DNA of 64,000 nucleotides. Source: a virus. The position numbers and the translations under genes are program-made. The stretch lies in IMG/VR virus record IMGVR_UViG_3300050016_000047, positions 32,443 through 96,442 of that record. The stretch is one strand, 5' to 3'. Under the pieces are notes generated by a model. It saw only the letters and a program-made list of their open reading frames with translations, ran no database searches and was not told the DNA's origin. Below, piece after piece: positions 52,218 through 60,067 of the stretch (position 1 is its first letter; every line of letters starts with the position of its first letter).

Positions 52218-53175
52218 TTCGTACCTCCGTTGTTAGATTGGTTAAAGAGTCTTCGTTTAGTTTAAAGAAAGCTTTAGCTTCATCCTTACCATGGAATCGG
52301 GTTTCTCCCCAAGTTAACCAAGAGCCAGACTTGACTATTATACCACGATTTATAGCTGTGTCAATAAGGTCATTCCCGGCGCTAATACCTTCACCATATA
52401 TTAGGTCTACTTCACACTCGCGGAATGGCCTACCAACTTTGTTCTTAACTATCTTAATTCGTGTTCTAGCACCGACTACTTTATCACCTTCTTTAATAGC
52501 ACTAATACGCCTAACGTCAAGGCGCATACTAGCGTAAAACTTAAGAGCGCGGCCTCCAGTAGTCGTTTCAGGACTTCCAAACATAACTCCTATCTTATCT
52601 CGGATTTGGTTAATGAATATTAAAATCGTATTGCTTTTGGCTACAACTCCAGTTAGTTTGCGTAGAGCCTGAGACATAAGTCTGGCTTGTAACCCCATTT
52701 GAGGGTCGCCCATGTCGCCTTCTAACTCGGCTTTGGGGACCAACGCGGCTACTGAATCAACAACTACTATACTTACGTCGCCGGAACGAATCAGACTTTC
52801 TGCAATTTCTAACGCTTGCTCACCACTATCCGGCTGGCTGACTAATAAATTATCTACATCTACTCCGAGTCTTTTTGCATACTCTACGCTCAAACTGTGC
52901 TCTGCATCTATAAACGCAGCTTGACCGCCTGCTTTTTGAATCTGAGATATTGCCTGCAAAGCCATAGTTGTTTTTCCACCGGACTCAGGACCGTATATTT
53001 CTATGACTCGCCCACGCGGATACCCTCCCACGTCTGTAGCCTCGTCCAGACTAGCGCATCCTGTAGACACAACTTGAACTTCAACTACTCTGTGGTCGCC
53101 AAGCCGAACAATACTTCCGGCTCCGTGTTGCTTCTCAATTTGCGCCATTACGTTATCTAAGTTTGTTTTAGTCAT
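52180..53175 (-). CDS. recA: RecA recombinase
   Basis: 331 residues, near bacterial RecA length. Walker A GPESGGKT (62-69), the Walker B region [12 protein letters not shown], loop L1 ([23 protein letters not shown]) and loop L2 ([37 protein letters not shown]) are all present. It forms filaments on single-stranded DNA for strand exchange and repair. The ribosome site AAAGGGGAG is strong. The phage thus brings its own recombinase, which may help the many homing events seen here. Confidence 0.97.
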   Translation of the reverse strand: MTKTNLDNVMAQIEKQHGAGSIVRLGDHRVVEVQVVSTGCASLDEATDVGGYPRGRVIEIYGPESGGKTTMALQAISQIQKAGGQAAFIDAEHSLSVEYAKRLGVDVDNLLVSQPDSGEQALEIAESLIRSGDVSIVVVDSVAALVPKAELEGDMGDPQMGLQARLMSQALRKLTGVVAKSNTILIFINQIRDKIGVMFGSPETTTGGRALKFYASMRLDVRRISAIKEGDKVVGARTRIKIVKNKVGRPFRECEVDLIYGEGISAGNDLIDTAINRGIIVKSGSWLTWGETRFHGKDEAKAFFKLNEDSLTNLTTEVRSGNSGQGKSAKV

Positions 53176-53183
53176 ACTCCCCT

Positions 53184-53318
53184 TTAAAATGTCACCGAAG
53201 CTGTTAGTACAGAAGCCGCCAGCCAGTATATCATGCGTCGGTAATCACAATTCCACATATACCCGAAAGAAGCCAGTAAAGAAACTACAATTTGTATTAT
53301 TGCAAATGTTTTGCCCAT
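53184..53318 (-). CDS. 44-residue membrane peptide
   Basis: [24 protein letters not shown]...[16 protein letters not shown]: two hydrophobic stretches separated by DYRR. The start overlaps the upstream stop as TAATG. It ends 8 bases before recA. Possibly a small membrane protein; function unknown. Confidence 0.5.
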   Translation of the reverse strand: MGKTFAIIQIVVSLLASFGYMWNCDYRRMIYWLAASVLTASVTF

Positions 53319-54439
53319 TATAGAAATATCGGCGTAAACATTGACTTTGCGTTATATTTCTTGTTGACTAAGAAAAACGCTTGTTGTGGTTTTTCAAAGT
53401 CTGCTTTGATCGCCACCGCAAAACTGTTGTAGCCAATTAACGCTCCGTTTGCAACAAAATTCCCCGCATCTATAAGTGTATGGTAGTGGCCAAATACGTC
53501 CAAATTTACTGGCGTGGCTTTATTCCACTGTGCAATCGCTTTGTTAGTCGGTATGAAAATTCCTCCTACGCCCCCGCCATACTTAATATCGTGGCCGTGG
53601 TGAAACCGTACCACGTACTTTCCGTCGAATAGCTTTAAGTAGCTGTGGTATCCTTCGGCCACTTGAAACACTATTCTAGATTCGTTGGCGAAATACTCTT
53701 GTATATTATAATACATAAATTGTTCTAGACTGTTTCCTGTTTCTGTCGCGTGGCGCTGCTCCTTAGTCATTCTGCCGTGGTTGCCGCCATGACAAACTAG
53801 AATAAGCTGAGTGTCCGGCGGGGTGTTAGTCAGCATGTATTTCACGCCGCTTATAATTAAGTTCTGCGCGTGGAATATAGCTTCTGATGGAGGCAAGAGA
53901 TTGCTCTCCGCTAGGTCTTCGTGGATGCTGCCGGATATGAAATCTCCTATTAGACCGAGAACGATTGTTTTAATATTGGTATCCCGGCGCATTATATCGA
54001 ATAGCCGAATCCCGCCTTGAAAGAAACTGGTTACTCTCTGCTTACCTATTTCTAGATTAAACTCGTTCTTGTAGCCTACCGCGCCCGGATACACGGGTTC
54101 CTCAATATGCCAGTCAGAAGCAATCATAAAACAAACAGACTCGCTGGTACCCTTGTTTACTTTTGGCTGAATCTCGAATATCTGTGGAGTCCGCGATTTA
54201 AAATCAGTTAGTATATCTAGTTCTTTTTCGAGCAGGATTACTTTTTCTTGCAGATGCGCGGACTTTTGAGATTTTTCTTCTTTCTTTAATTTAAGTTTTT
54301 CTAGTTCAAGTTCGACCTGTTGCTGTGGCGAAATACCGGCTTTAGCAACTGGCGGTTTGCAACCGCACGATTTCTGGTCGCTTCTGAAAGACTTAGTTTT
54401 GCCACAACTCGGGCACTTACGTTTCACTGGTTTAGACAT
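53318..54439 (-). CDS. metallophosphoesterase with zinc ribbon
   Basis: 373 residues; start 54439 by TAATG overlap. An N-terminal zinc ribbon (CPSCGKTKSFRSDQKSCGC), a coiled coil (residues about 45-80), then a calcineurin-like phosphoesterase: SDWHIEE, GLIGDFISG, CHGGNHGR, HHGHDIK and FGHYHT supply the metal-binding Asp, His and Asn set. It resembles Mre11/SbcD-type or phage DNA phosphoesterases and probably acts on DNA ends next to RecA. Confidence 0.85.
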   Translation of the reverse strand: MSKPVKRKCPSCGKTKSFRSDQKSCGCKPPVAKAGISPQQQVELELEKLKLKKEEKSQKSAHLQEKVILLEKELDILTDFKSRTPQIFEIQPKVNKGTSESVCFMIASDWHIEEPVYPGAVGYKNEFNLEIGKQRVTSFFQGGIRLFDIMRRDTNIKTIVLGLIGDFISGSIHEDLAESNLLPPSEAIFHAQNLIISGVKYMLTNTPPDTQLILVCHGGNHGRMTKEQRHATETGNSLEQFMYYNIQEYFANESRIVFQVAEGYHSYLKLFDGKYVVRFHHGHDIKYGGGVGGIFIPTNKAIAQWNKATPVNLDVFGHYHTLIDAGNFVANGALIGYNSFAVAIKADFEKPQQAFFLVNKKYNAKSMFTPIFL

Positions 54440-54657
54440 TAGGAAACTTCCTCTAAAACTTCCTCTAACCAAGTATTTGAATCTAATTTTACAAACCCTA
54501 TAGCCGCACCGTTCTCTCCGCGAAGTTTAGTGAAGCCGTCTATAATTTGTAAATCTATTACATTCTTAAAATCGGCTAGCTTTCCGATCGTGCCTTCCAC
54601 GCCGCTGGCGCTATGCGATTCAGTGTATTTTAACAATCTATAATTTTTAGTGTTCAT
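54439..54657 (-). CDS. 72-residue hypothetical protein
   Basis: MNTKNYRLLKYTESHSASGVEGTIGKLADFKNVIDLQIIDGFTKLRGENGAAIGFVKLDSNTWLEEVLEEVS. The start 54657 follows GGAGAAGATTTTTA; longer frames belong to the HNH gene. Small alpha/beta protein, not recognised. It is coupled to the phosphoesterase (TAATG). Confidence 0.5.
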   Translation of the reverse strand: MNTKNYRLLKYTESHSASGVEGTIGKLADFKNVIDLQIIDGFTKLRGENGAAIGFVKLDSNTWLEEVLEEVS

Positions 54658-55324
54658 TAAAAATCTTCTCCATCCGCTTTGCGGACTCTCTTTGTTTCTT
54701 AAGCAACTTGGCTCTTTTCTTAGTGCCTGTTTTTCCGGGTAAAGTGTATACAGGTTCTCCAAAAGCTTTGCTTGCGGGCGGATTTTCTAAATAATCTGCA
54801 CACGCTCTAAACAACATTATACTGTCATGTAAATGCCCAAGAATATAATTACAAGGAAACTGACAAACCAATCCTCGTATCAAACCTGTTTTATGGTCGT
54901 GGTCTACCGCTGCCCTAGAAACTTTTGGATTTAAACTAAAATCAAATATGGTCTGTATCGGTTTTTTACATATTGCACAAATTCCTCCCTGAGAAGCGTG
55001 TATTAACATCCATTGTTCAGGGGTTATTCCATATTCTTTTACAACTCTATATCTTTTACTAGCCTCTCTAATCTTTTGTTTGTTGGTTTCGTCCGCCCAT
55101 CTTTTTTTATTAGTTTCTGTTTCGCATTGTTTACACCGCCAATGAGTATTATCTGTGGGAGGTGTTATACCTACTTCGGTTAATAAATGACCTTTTCTAC
55201 ACCTAGGTTCCTTTATTAGAGAACGATTTAAAGGAGACTCCGCACACCTATCGCAAAACTTATGCCAAGGGTCTCTATTAAATTTAGAACCACACCCGCT
55301 ACAGGTTTCTTTTCTTTTAGTCAC
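54647..55324 (-). CDS. HNH endonuclease (endonuclease VII type)
   Basis: 225 residues from GTG. It has zinc knuckles (CSGC, CDRC; CRKG; CKQC) and the core CAICKKPIQTIF...AAVDHDHKTGLIRGLVCQFPCNYILG, where one Cys of the last pair is displaced (CQFPCN). The C-terminus (RESAKRMEKIFNEH) reads through a hairpin repeat. It overlaps the next gene by 11 bases. Confidence 0.88.
   Translation of the reverse strand: MTKRKETCSGCGSKFNRDPWHKFCDRCAESPLNRSLIKEPRCRKGHLLTEVGITPPTDNTHWRCKQCETETNKKRWADETNKQKIREASKRYRVVKEYGITPEQWMLIHASQGGICAICKKPIQTIFDFSLNPKVSRAAVDHDHKTGLIRGLVCQFPCNYILGHLHDSIMLFRACADYLENPPASKAFGEPVYTLPGKTGTKKRAKLLKKQRESAKRMEKIFNEH
54672..54686 (-). repeat. dispersed hairpin, copy 13
   Basis: Leftward GTCCGCAAAGCGGAT, 25 bases before the end of the HNH gene. 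Confidence 0.7.
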
Positions 55325-55327
55325 GTA

Positions 55328-55651
55328 TTAATTCTTCTCCGGCCAGTGCCATGTTCCCGGTTCTTTGTTTTCGCTCATGGAACGACTGGTAGCCCATAAC
55401 AGAAACTGTGATGAATAAACGGGCGGATGGTTGCATCCTAGAATCTCGGAATACTCAACATCTTCTTCATCATTTGAACCGTCAAGAAAAACTAATAGAT
55501 TTGAATATCCGTCGTCCCTTCCAAGGTCGGGCCAAGAGTTAACCACGATAGCTGGCCGATGCCTTCCCACAGAATATTTATGACGGGCTGATAAATCATG
55601 TTCTGCCAAAACATAATGAACTATTCTTCCTTCGCTTAGTCCCTGTAACAT
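55328..55651 (-). CDS. 107-residue conserved-type phage protein
   Basis: HRPAIVVNSWPDLG...YSNLLVFLDGSNDEEDVEYSEILGCNHPPVYSSQFLLWATSRSMSENKEPGTWHWPE is a pattern I associate with small proteins of environmental phages; function unknown. Good ribosome site CTAGGAGACTTT. It ends with the host-like motif TWHWPE. Confidence 0.5.
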   Translation of the reverse strand: MLQGLSEGRIVHYVLAEHDLSARHKYSVGRHRPAIVVNSWPDLGRDDGYSNLLVFLDGSNDEEDVEYSEILGCNHPPVYSSQFLLWATSRSMSENKEPGTWHWPEKN

Positions 55652-55659
55652 AAAGTCTC

Positions 55660-55956
55660 CTAGTTTGTATACTCTTTCTTAAGAACTAGAGTGTTCTGTA
55701 AATACATTCCTATTGCATAAGTTAGTTTGTCCGCCTGCTCGTTAGTCAGTGTGGCGATTACAGGTCTGTTCAGTACGGCGGCAAGAGCCTGCTTACAGTA
55801 TTCTTTTTCTGACTCTGCGGAATGGTACTTATCTATGTATTTATCCCGTTCCGACTTATAAATCTTGTTATCGGCTAGTAGGCTGACTATTTGGTTGTAG
55901 CCGAGTATGGCTACCGCTCCTATTAGCGCGGCGAATAAAATCACGAATAAGTTCAA
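55660..55956 (-). CDS. inner spanin-like (Rz-like) protein
   Basis: 98 residues: an N-terminal membrane anchor (LFVILFAALIGAVAILGYNQIVSLL) and a charged periplasmic helix (KIYKSERDKYIDKYHSAESEKEYCKQALAAVL). This plan fits an inner-membrane spanin that helps fuse the envelope membranes at lysis. No clear outer spanin is next to it, so this is tentative. Confidence 0.45.
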   Translation of the reverse strand: MNLFVILFAALIGAVAILGYNQIVSLLADNKIYKSERDKYIDKYHSAESEKEYCKQALAAVLNRPVIATLTNEQADKLTYAIGMYLQNTLVLKKEYTN

Positions 55957-56132
55957 AATCTTCCTCCTAACAGAATACGTAGACGTTGGTTTAATTCTTC
56001 TTCGGTCGCGCCGAATACTTTTTCTTCCTTGTAGCCTTTGTCAGATTTGCCAAATTTAATATAATACCTGTGGTCAACCACCGCGACTAAACCATTATTT
56101 CTGTATAGAATGTTTACTATTGGTTTTTTCAC
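55953..56132 (-). CDS. 59-residue hypothetical protein
   Basis: MKKPIVNILYRNNGLVAVVDHRYYIKFGKSDKGYKEEKVFGATEEELNQRLRILLGGRF. The start GTG 56132 overlaps the preceding stop as GTGA and has the ribosome site GGTGGAG. It ends in an ATGA overlap with the spanin-like gene. Confidence 0.55.
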   Translation of the reverse strand: MKKPIVNILYRNNGLVAVVDHRYYIKFGKSDKGYKEEKVFGATEEELNQRLRILLGGRF

Positions 56133-56272
56133 TTGTTCTCCACCGACTGTCCGCAAAACGGACAAAACTGCGGTTCTTCGGAAAAATCACACTGAAATTC
56201 CTTACCACATGTTTCACACAAATACTCTGATTTATCGTTTGGGTCGCTTCCAACGTAAATAGGGCCACTCAC
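56129..56272 (-). CDS. 47-residue zinc-ribbon protein
   Basis: MSGPIYVGSDPNDKSEYLCETCGKEFQCDF...CPFCGQSVENK, with CETCG and CPFCG knuckles of a classic zinc ribbon. GTG start and TGA stop both overlap neighbours as GTGA. The second knuckle is encoded by an exact copy of the dispersed hairpin read on the opposite strand. Confidence 0.75.
   Translation of the reverse strand: MSGPIYVGSDPNDKSEYLCETCGKEFQCDFSEEPQFCPFCGQSVENK
56149..56163 (+). repeat. dispersed hairpin, copy 14 (exact)
   Basis: GTCCGCAAAACGGAC on the + strand, opposite to transcription; in the gene's frame it reads CPFCG. Confidence 0.85.
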
Positions 56273-56658
56273 GCCGACTCCACTAAAGGTCTTTTTAAAT
56301 CTTTAACTACAGCTTCGTAATCTGATGGTTTTCTGTAGAACCTGTCTATAACTTGCTGCATTCTAGCTCTACCAGCCGGATTCATGCTGTGTACGGTTAC
56401 TCCGTCTCGCGGCCAGTATTCGGGATGCTGTTCAAGCCAAACCACAACATCGTAGCCGGACGCTTGTCCGTCTTCACGAATTTCGCCAAACATGCCGCCT
56501 TTCATCTGCTCGGCAGTAAGGTCGTGGTCAAGAGAAGCGTAACATACTTCACCAGTCCTAAGAAGAGCAATAGCTTCTTCCGCAGTTTTAGCCCAAGTAT
56601 AGTTTGGAAAGCCGAATTTGGCGGGGTTTCGGCAATCGTCCAACCACAAAGGAAACAT
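56269..56658 (-). CDS. cREC-like (cyclic-phosphate processing receiver) protein
   Basis: 129 residues; start 56658 by TAATG overlap with the FmdB-like gene. LWLDDCRNP, an Asp-rich SLDHDL, SGYDVVVWLEQHPEYWP and VTVHSMNPAGRARM match the cyclic-phosphate-processing receiver (cREC) family, a Rossmann-like receiver fold predicted to act on cyclic phosphates in RNA or nucleotide repair. In a phage it could counter RNA-damaging or cyclic-nucleotide defences; that is inference. Confidence 0.7.
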   Translation of the reverse strand: MFPLWLDDCRNPAKFGFPNYTWAKTAEEAIALLRTGEVCYASLDHDLTAEQMKGGMFGEIREDGQASGYDVVVWLEQHPEYWPRDGVTVHSMNPAGRARMQQVIDRFYRKPSDYEAVVKDLKRPLVESA

Positions 56659-56837
56659 TAGAATCCTCTTTGTCCATTTCCGCCCCATTGCATTTTACTT
56701 GGAGTAGAAAGTATCTTTTCAGCGTTGTTTAGTATACCACACTTCCTACACTTTTGCAAGTGGTTTGATTCGTCGTAGTTAACTATCTTTTCGAATACGG
56801 CTCCACAAGTTTTGCATTTAAATTCAAATAGTGGCAC
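56658..56837 (-). CDS. FmdB-family zinc-ribbon protein
   Basis: 59 residues: MPLFEFKCKTCGAVFEKIVNYDESNHLQKCRKCGILNNAEKIL, the typical FmdB pattern (MPxYEFxCxxCG, then CxxCG). The GTG start 56837 has AGGAGTAAAAA. FmdB proteins are predicted regulators; function unclear. It is coupled by TAATG to the cREC-like gene. Confidence 0.8.
   Translation of the reverse strand: MPLFEFKCKTCGAVFEKIVNYDESNHLQKCRKCGILNNAEKILSTPSKMQWGGNGQRGF
56731..56759 (-). promoter_or_regulatory. promoter-like site inside the FmdB gene
   Basis: Leftward TTGCAA (56759-56754), 17 bases, TATACT (56736-56731), with TGG before the -10 box. It would give extra transcription of the cREC-like gene. Confidence 0.55.
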
Positions 56838-56849
56838 TTTTTACTCCTT

Positions 56850-57281
56850 TTATTTAAAGTAGCTGGTTGTTCCAATCGTTGCGCATCTTGGATGTAAATC
56901 CGGTCGCTGTACAATCGCCCGGTCGAACCAACCGCCTTTTTGAAATCCCGCTGACTGCAAATCGCTGTAGTATATTGCACCATTAGTGAGTATATCTTTC
57001 ATAGTACCGTCGAACACGTTATCCACGAACTGTAATACTTTCTGGAAGTTAGGTTCGCGCGGGTCTGCGTAATACACCGTGCGGTTATCCCCTTTTATAA
57101 CCATACTACTAAATTGGTTCTTTGCGGTTATGTTTTTATATAGGTCGCCGCCGAACCAACCCGCAGCCACTCTTGTCCGCAAAACGAACAACACTCCAAG
57201 ACAACCATTTACTCCGTTTGACTCTTCCTCGCGCACAGCTAGTAGGCACGCCAAGCTTTTAACGTAGTTATCAGAAACCAC
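56850..57281 (-). CDS. SleB-type cell wall hydrolase (endolysin)
   Basis: 143 residues. GCLGVLFVLRTRVAAGWFGGDLYKNITAKNQFSSM...DPREPNFQKVLQFVDNVFDGTMKDILTNGAIYYSD matches the cell wall hydrolase (Hydrolase_2, SleB-like) family that cleaves glycan strands of peptidoglycan. The Glu-rich REEE before it may hold the catalytic acid. It is short and has no signal peptide, so it needs a holin. The start overlaps the ClpP-like stop as TAGTG. Confidence 0.85.
   Translation of the reverse strand: MVSDNYVKSLACLLAVREEESNGVNGCLGVLFVLRTRVAAGWFGGDLYKNITAKNQFSSMVIKGDNRTVYYADPREPNFQKVLQFVDNVFDGTMKDILTNGAIYYSDLQSAGFQKGGWFDRAIVQRPDLHPRCATIGTTSYFK
57175..57189 (+). repeat. dispersed hairpin, degraded copy
   Basis: GTCCGCAAAACGAAC in the endolysin gene: one stem mismatch relative to the exact form. 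Confidence 0.6.
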
Positions 57282-57790
57282 TATTCTATCCTATCTATAA
57301 GTTTAAGTTTTAACGCGGTCTTCGCATCGAATATATTTAACTTCATGGCTGTTTTATAGTTAGCAACTCCTATTCGGTCAGACACAATCTCGGCTACTCT
57401 CGCATCCAAAAACTTAGTTTGAATTAGTTGCTCTTTCTTTGTTTCTAAATCGTCTTTGTCTTCGTGAAGGTATTTTACAGGGTGTACCACGAAATAGCAA
57501 CCGGGACTGGAAATTCTATTCGCGGCGGCTGACAAGATTAAAACCGCCGAACTCGCGCAATGCCCTGTAGTACGAATAGTTAAGTTAGGTATAGTTTTAA
57601 GTAAGTCGTGTATGGCAAACCCATCTGGTACGTTTCCGCCACAGGAGTTAAGTAAAATACATCGGTTCTTTGGCTTCGCAAGAACGTCATAATTCATAAA
57701 TAAATTAAGTGAAACGTCTTCCGTTATCTCGCCGAAGATTGGGTACTCGTCCATAGAACCGGATTTTACTTTATACCGTGGGTATTTCAT
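57281..57790 (-). CDS. ClpP-like serine protease
   Basis: 169 residues. CILLNSCGGNVPDGFAIHDLLKTI is the ClpP substrate-binding region; GHCASSAVLILSAA holds the likely nucleophile Ser80; VVHP holds His103. The protein is shorter than bacterial ClpP. It may make a tetradecameric chamber fed by an unfoldase, or act alone as a prohead-type protease. Capsid maturation is one possible use, but it is far from the head genes. Confidence 0.8.
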   Translation of the reverse strand: MKYPRYKVKSGSMDEYPIFGEITEDVSLNLFMNYDVLAKPKNRCILLNSCGGNVPDGFAIHDLLKTIPNLTIRTTGHCASSAVLILSAAANRISSPGCYFVVHPVKYLHEDKDDLETKKEQLIQTKFLDARVAEIVSDRIGVANYKTAMKLNIFDAKTALKLKLIDRIE

Positions 57791-58210
57791 CTAGTGTGTA
57801 ATCACTTCCGGGTCGTCTTTAACAGTAGTAAATTTTGGAACAGCGGGTTTTACTACTGGCTTCCTAGTAGCAATATCTATAACTTTGGCTGGGGTTATTG
57901 GTGTGGAATCCCCGGTAGCGTCTGGTATGGATGGCGCGGACTTCGCAAACTCTTCCGCCGCCAATCTTTCTTCTTCTAGAACTTTCGGCGACTTGAGCGG
58001 AACGAAGTCACGTAGCCACGCCAGCAAGCAAGCCTTTGAACAGAACACAGCTTTAGCAGAATTGCTTAGTTCTAGAATAAGAATCCTGAACGCGGCTTCT
58101 GGAACCGTCTTCATGTCGCGTTGGGCCTCTTCCTGATTCCAGCGAATCTCTGTAGTGCAGGCTTTGTTGTCACAATTCACTACTATTTCTGTTTTAATTG
58201 TTGAACTCAT
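57791..58210 (-). CDS. zinc-knuckle hypothetical protein
   Basis: 139 residues. CDNKAC near the start and CSKAC near residue 60 make a possible zinc site; the C-terminal half is Pro/Ala-rich and flexible. Overlaps the sigma-like gene by 4 bases (ATGA). Function unknown. Confidence 0.5.
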   Translation of the reverse strand: MSSTIKTEIVVNCDNKACTTEIRWNQEEAQRDMKTVPEAAFRILILELSNSAKAVFCSKACLLAWLRDFVPLKSPKVLEEERLAAEEFAKSAPSIPDATGDSTPITPAKVIDIATRKPVVKPAVPKFTTVKDDPEVITH

Positions 58211-58779
58211 TTATTCCTCACGTCTATTTTTAAGTAGTTACGAATCTTTTGCTTTGCACTTATTTCTTTCCACCGCACCCACTTTGCTGTTTTCGTGAAC
58301 GCATCGGCGATTTCTTTACGGGTCTTCTTATCGCAGTTTATGCCGAAGACGCTGCGAATTACTGCTTGCTCCGACCAACTTAAGATTTTCAGACTATCTA
58401 AGATTTTCTCTATATCCAAAAACTCTAGTTCGGGAACAACGTATTTTTGTATCTCGGCTGTCCGCATTACGGACGGATCGGCCAAACTAACGTATTCAAC
58501 GGTTGGTTTCTCCTCGGGACTACTCTTACCCGGCCCGCCGACCTTACCCGGATTATACGCTTTAATACCTTGTTTTTTGTCTCCTTGTTCTTTTCGCAGA
58601 ATATTTAGTACGCAATTCTTAGCCGCGATATAGGCAGTTCCTTTGTTATTAATTTTGTCCCCGGCCTCCAGCAAACTTAAATAACACTCCTGCCGCAAAT
58701 CATCCTGAATATCCGAATCCTTATCAAAAGCGTACTTGGCTACGACCTTGTTTATTTCTTCAGTATAGTCTAATACCAT
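58207..58779 (-). CDS. sigma-70-family-like transcription factor
   Basis: 190 residues. An N-terminal region-2-like helix set (DIQDDLRQECYLSLLEAGDKINNKGTAYIAAKNCVLNILRKEQ) and a C-terminal region-4-like helix-turn-helix (LSWSEQAVIRSVFGI...TRKEIADAFTKTAKWVRWKEISAKQKIRNYL) are joined by a linker. It could redirect host RNA polymerase to phage promoters, perhaps late ones. A divergent hairpin copy lies at 58460. Confidence 0.75.
   Translation of the reverse strand: MVLDYTEEINKVVAKYAFDKDSDIQDDLRQECYLSLLEAGDKINNKGTAYIAAKNCVLNILRKEQGDKKQGIKAYNPGKVGGPGKSSPEEKPTVEYVSLADPSVMRTAEIQKYVVPELEFLDIEKILDSLKILSWSEQAVIRSVFGINCDKKTRKEIADAFTKTAKWVRWKEISAKQKIRNYLKIDVRNK
58460..58474 (+). repeat. dispersed hairpin, copy with loop CATTA
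   Basis: GTCCGCATTACGGAC in the linker part of the sigma-like gene; perfect 5-bp stem. Confidence 0.65.
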
Positions 58780-59729
58780 TACGTGTCAAACCCAACCTTG
58801 GCAGATTCTTTTCGCTTAGGAGCTTTCTTTTTGTTATTTGTAAGACGAGCTAGAGTTTCATCGTAATCCAACCCCATGCAGCACACAGCACTAATTAGTT
58901 CGCGCAAGTGAGCCATGCCAAGACCTTCTGTATCGGCAGCCCATTGCTTTATTGTATCGTTGTCAAGTCCAGAGTTAGGTACGCTAGCCAGATACTCCTG
59001 TCTCGCCTGAAGTGACGGCATTTTTACTTCTAAAATCAAGTCAAACCTACCCGGGCGCTGACTGATGCGTTCTTCTAGTTTTTCGGGATAGTTAGTAGTG
59101 GCGAGTTGCAACACGTTGTTAATTTGGTGCTCGCCATCCAACATACTTAGAATACTGGAAGAATCCCACATTTCCATTTGCGCTTCAATGTCTTCTATAA
59201 TATGTACGATTGGTCGCTCCGGTTCAATTTCGCGCAAAGCCTTGAATCCAGCTATACTAGTATCCGGGTCGTTCATAATAATTACTACGCCGTTTCTGGC
59301 AATCACGTCATCGGTCAAGAGTTTAATCAAACTTGTTTTTCCGCCGCCAGCTATACCATAGAAAAGAATCCCACGCTTGTGCAGTAGGCCGGAATCAATA
59401 TAGTTTTGTTTACTCTCCCAAAAACGTTCTATTTGTTTTAAAACAGAAACCGAGTATCCGTCCGTAATACGATACAGCGCGTCGGCGTTAAACTTGGCCG
59501 GACTGAATATAACTCCTTTGTCCGTATTCTTAATTGTATACACCCCGGCGGGAAGTTCTTTTGCGGTTTTCTCGCAAGACTTATACTCGCCAGCCGAAGT
59601 TATCATCCATTGTGTGTACTTGCTTTCTTTCCCCATGGGTTTTTCCCCTAATATAGCTTGTAATAGTTCATCTTCCGGCCAGTCTTCCATCTTCTTTAAA
59701 GCGTATTCTAATCGGGTTTCGGGGTCCAA
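58779..59729 (-). CDS. AAA ATPase
   Basis: 316 residues from TTG with ribosome site AGGCGG. Walker A GIAGGGKT (125-132), Walker B IIEDIE, sensor TTNYPE and RPGRFD arginine finger place it with FtsH/proteasome/Bcs1-type AAA proteins. It has a flexible basic C-terminal tail. It may remodel protein-DNA complexes or replication proteins. Coupled to the sigma-like gene (stop and start share one base). Confidence 0.85.
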   Translation of the reverse strand: MDPETRLEYALKKMEDWPEDELLQAILGEKPMGKESKYTQWMITSAGEYKSCEKTAKELPAGVYTIKNTDKGVIFSPAKFNADALYRITDGYSVSVLKQIERFWESKQNYIDSGLLHKRGILFYGIAGGGKTSLIKLLTDDVIARNGVVIIMNDPDTSIAGFKALREIEPERPIVHIIEDIEAQMEMWDSSSILSMLDGEHQINNVLQLATTNYPEKLEERISQRPGRFDLILEVKMPSLQARQEYLASVPNSGLDNDTIKQWAADTEGLGMAHLRELISAVCCMGLDYDETLARLTNNKKKAPKRKESAKVGFDT

Positions 59730-60067
59730 TTTATCCGCCTATTCGCATGTGCCGCGTTCGGACTTCCTAAATGGCATGAGTAGCAAATGAAAACACAGTT
59801 ATACAAACTTACGTCTCCGCCCTTACCTTTGGGCACAACCTCGTGCATATGCCCAGTTTGGTAAGTCACTATTTTACCACAATACTCGCACTCGCCGCCG
59901 GACCTCTCGAAAACTTGTTTACGAATCTCGCCTACTGCGTCTTTGCGCGAAGTCTCGGCGACTCTACCTTCGTCGGCGGCTTTAGAAATAGCCGCAGCAC
60001 CTTGGTTACGAAAAAGCTTAACTATCTTGCCGTCTATTTTCTCTACCCACACTCTGCCGCGCGGCAC
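59708..60067 (-). CDS. HNH endonuclease (classical type)
   Basis: 119 residues. Core: CEYCGKIVTYQTGHMHEVVPKGKGGDVSLYNCVFICYSCH, a classical HNH with two CxxC pairs and the GHMHEVVP catalytic strand. The GTG start 60067 overlaps the preceding stop as TAGTG and has AGGAACC upstream. It differs from the endonuclease VII-type enzymes elsewhere in the window. Confidence 0.88.
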   Translation of the reverse strand: MPRGRVWVEKIDGKIVKLFRNQGAAAISKAADEGRVAETSRKDAVGEIRKQVFERSGGECEYCGKIVTYQTGHMHEVVPKGKGGDVSLYNCVFICYSCHLGSPNAAHANRRINWTPKPD

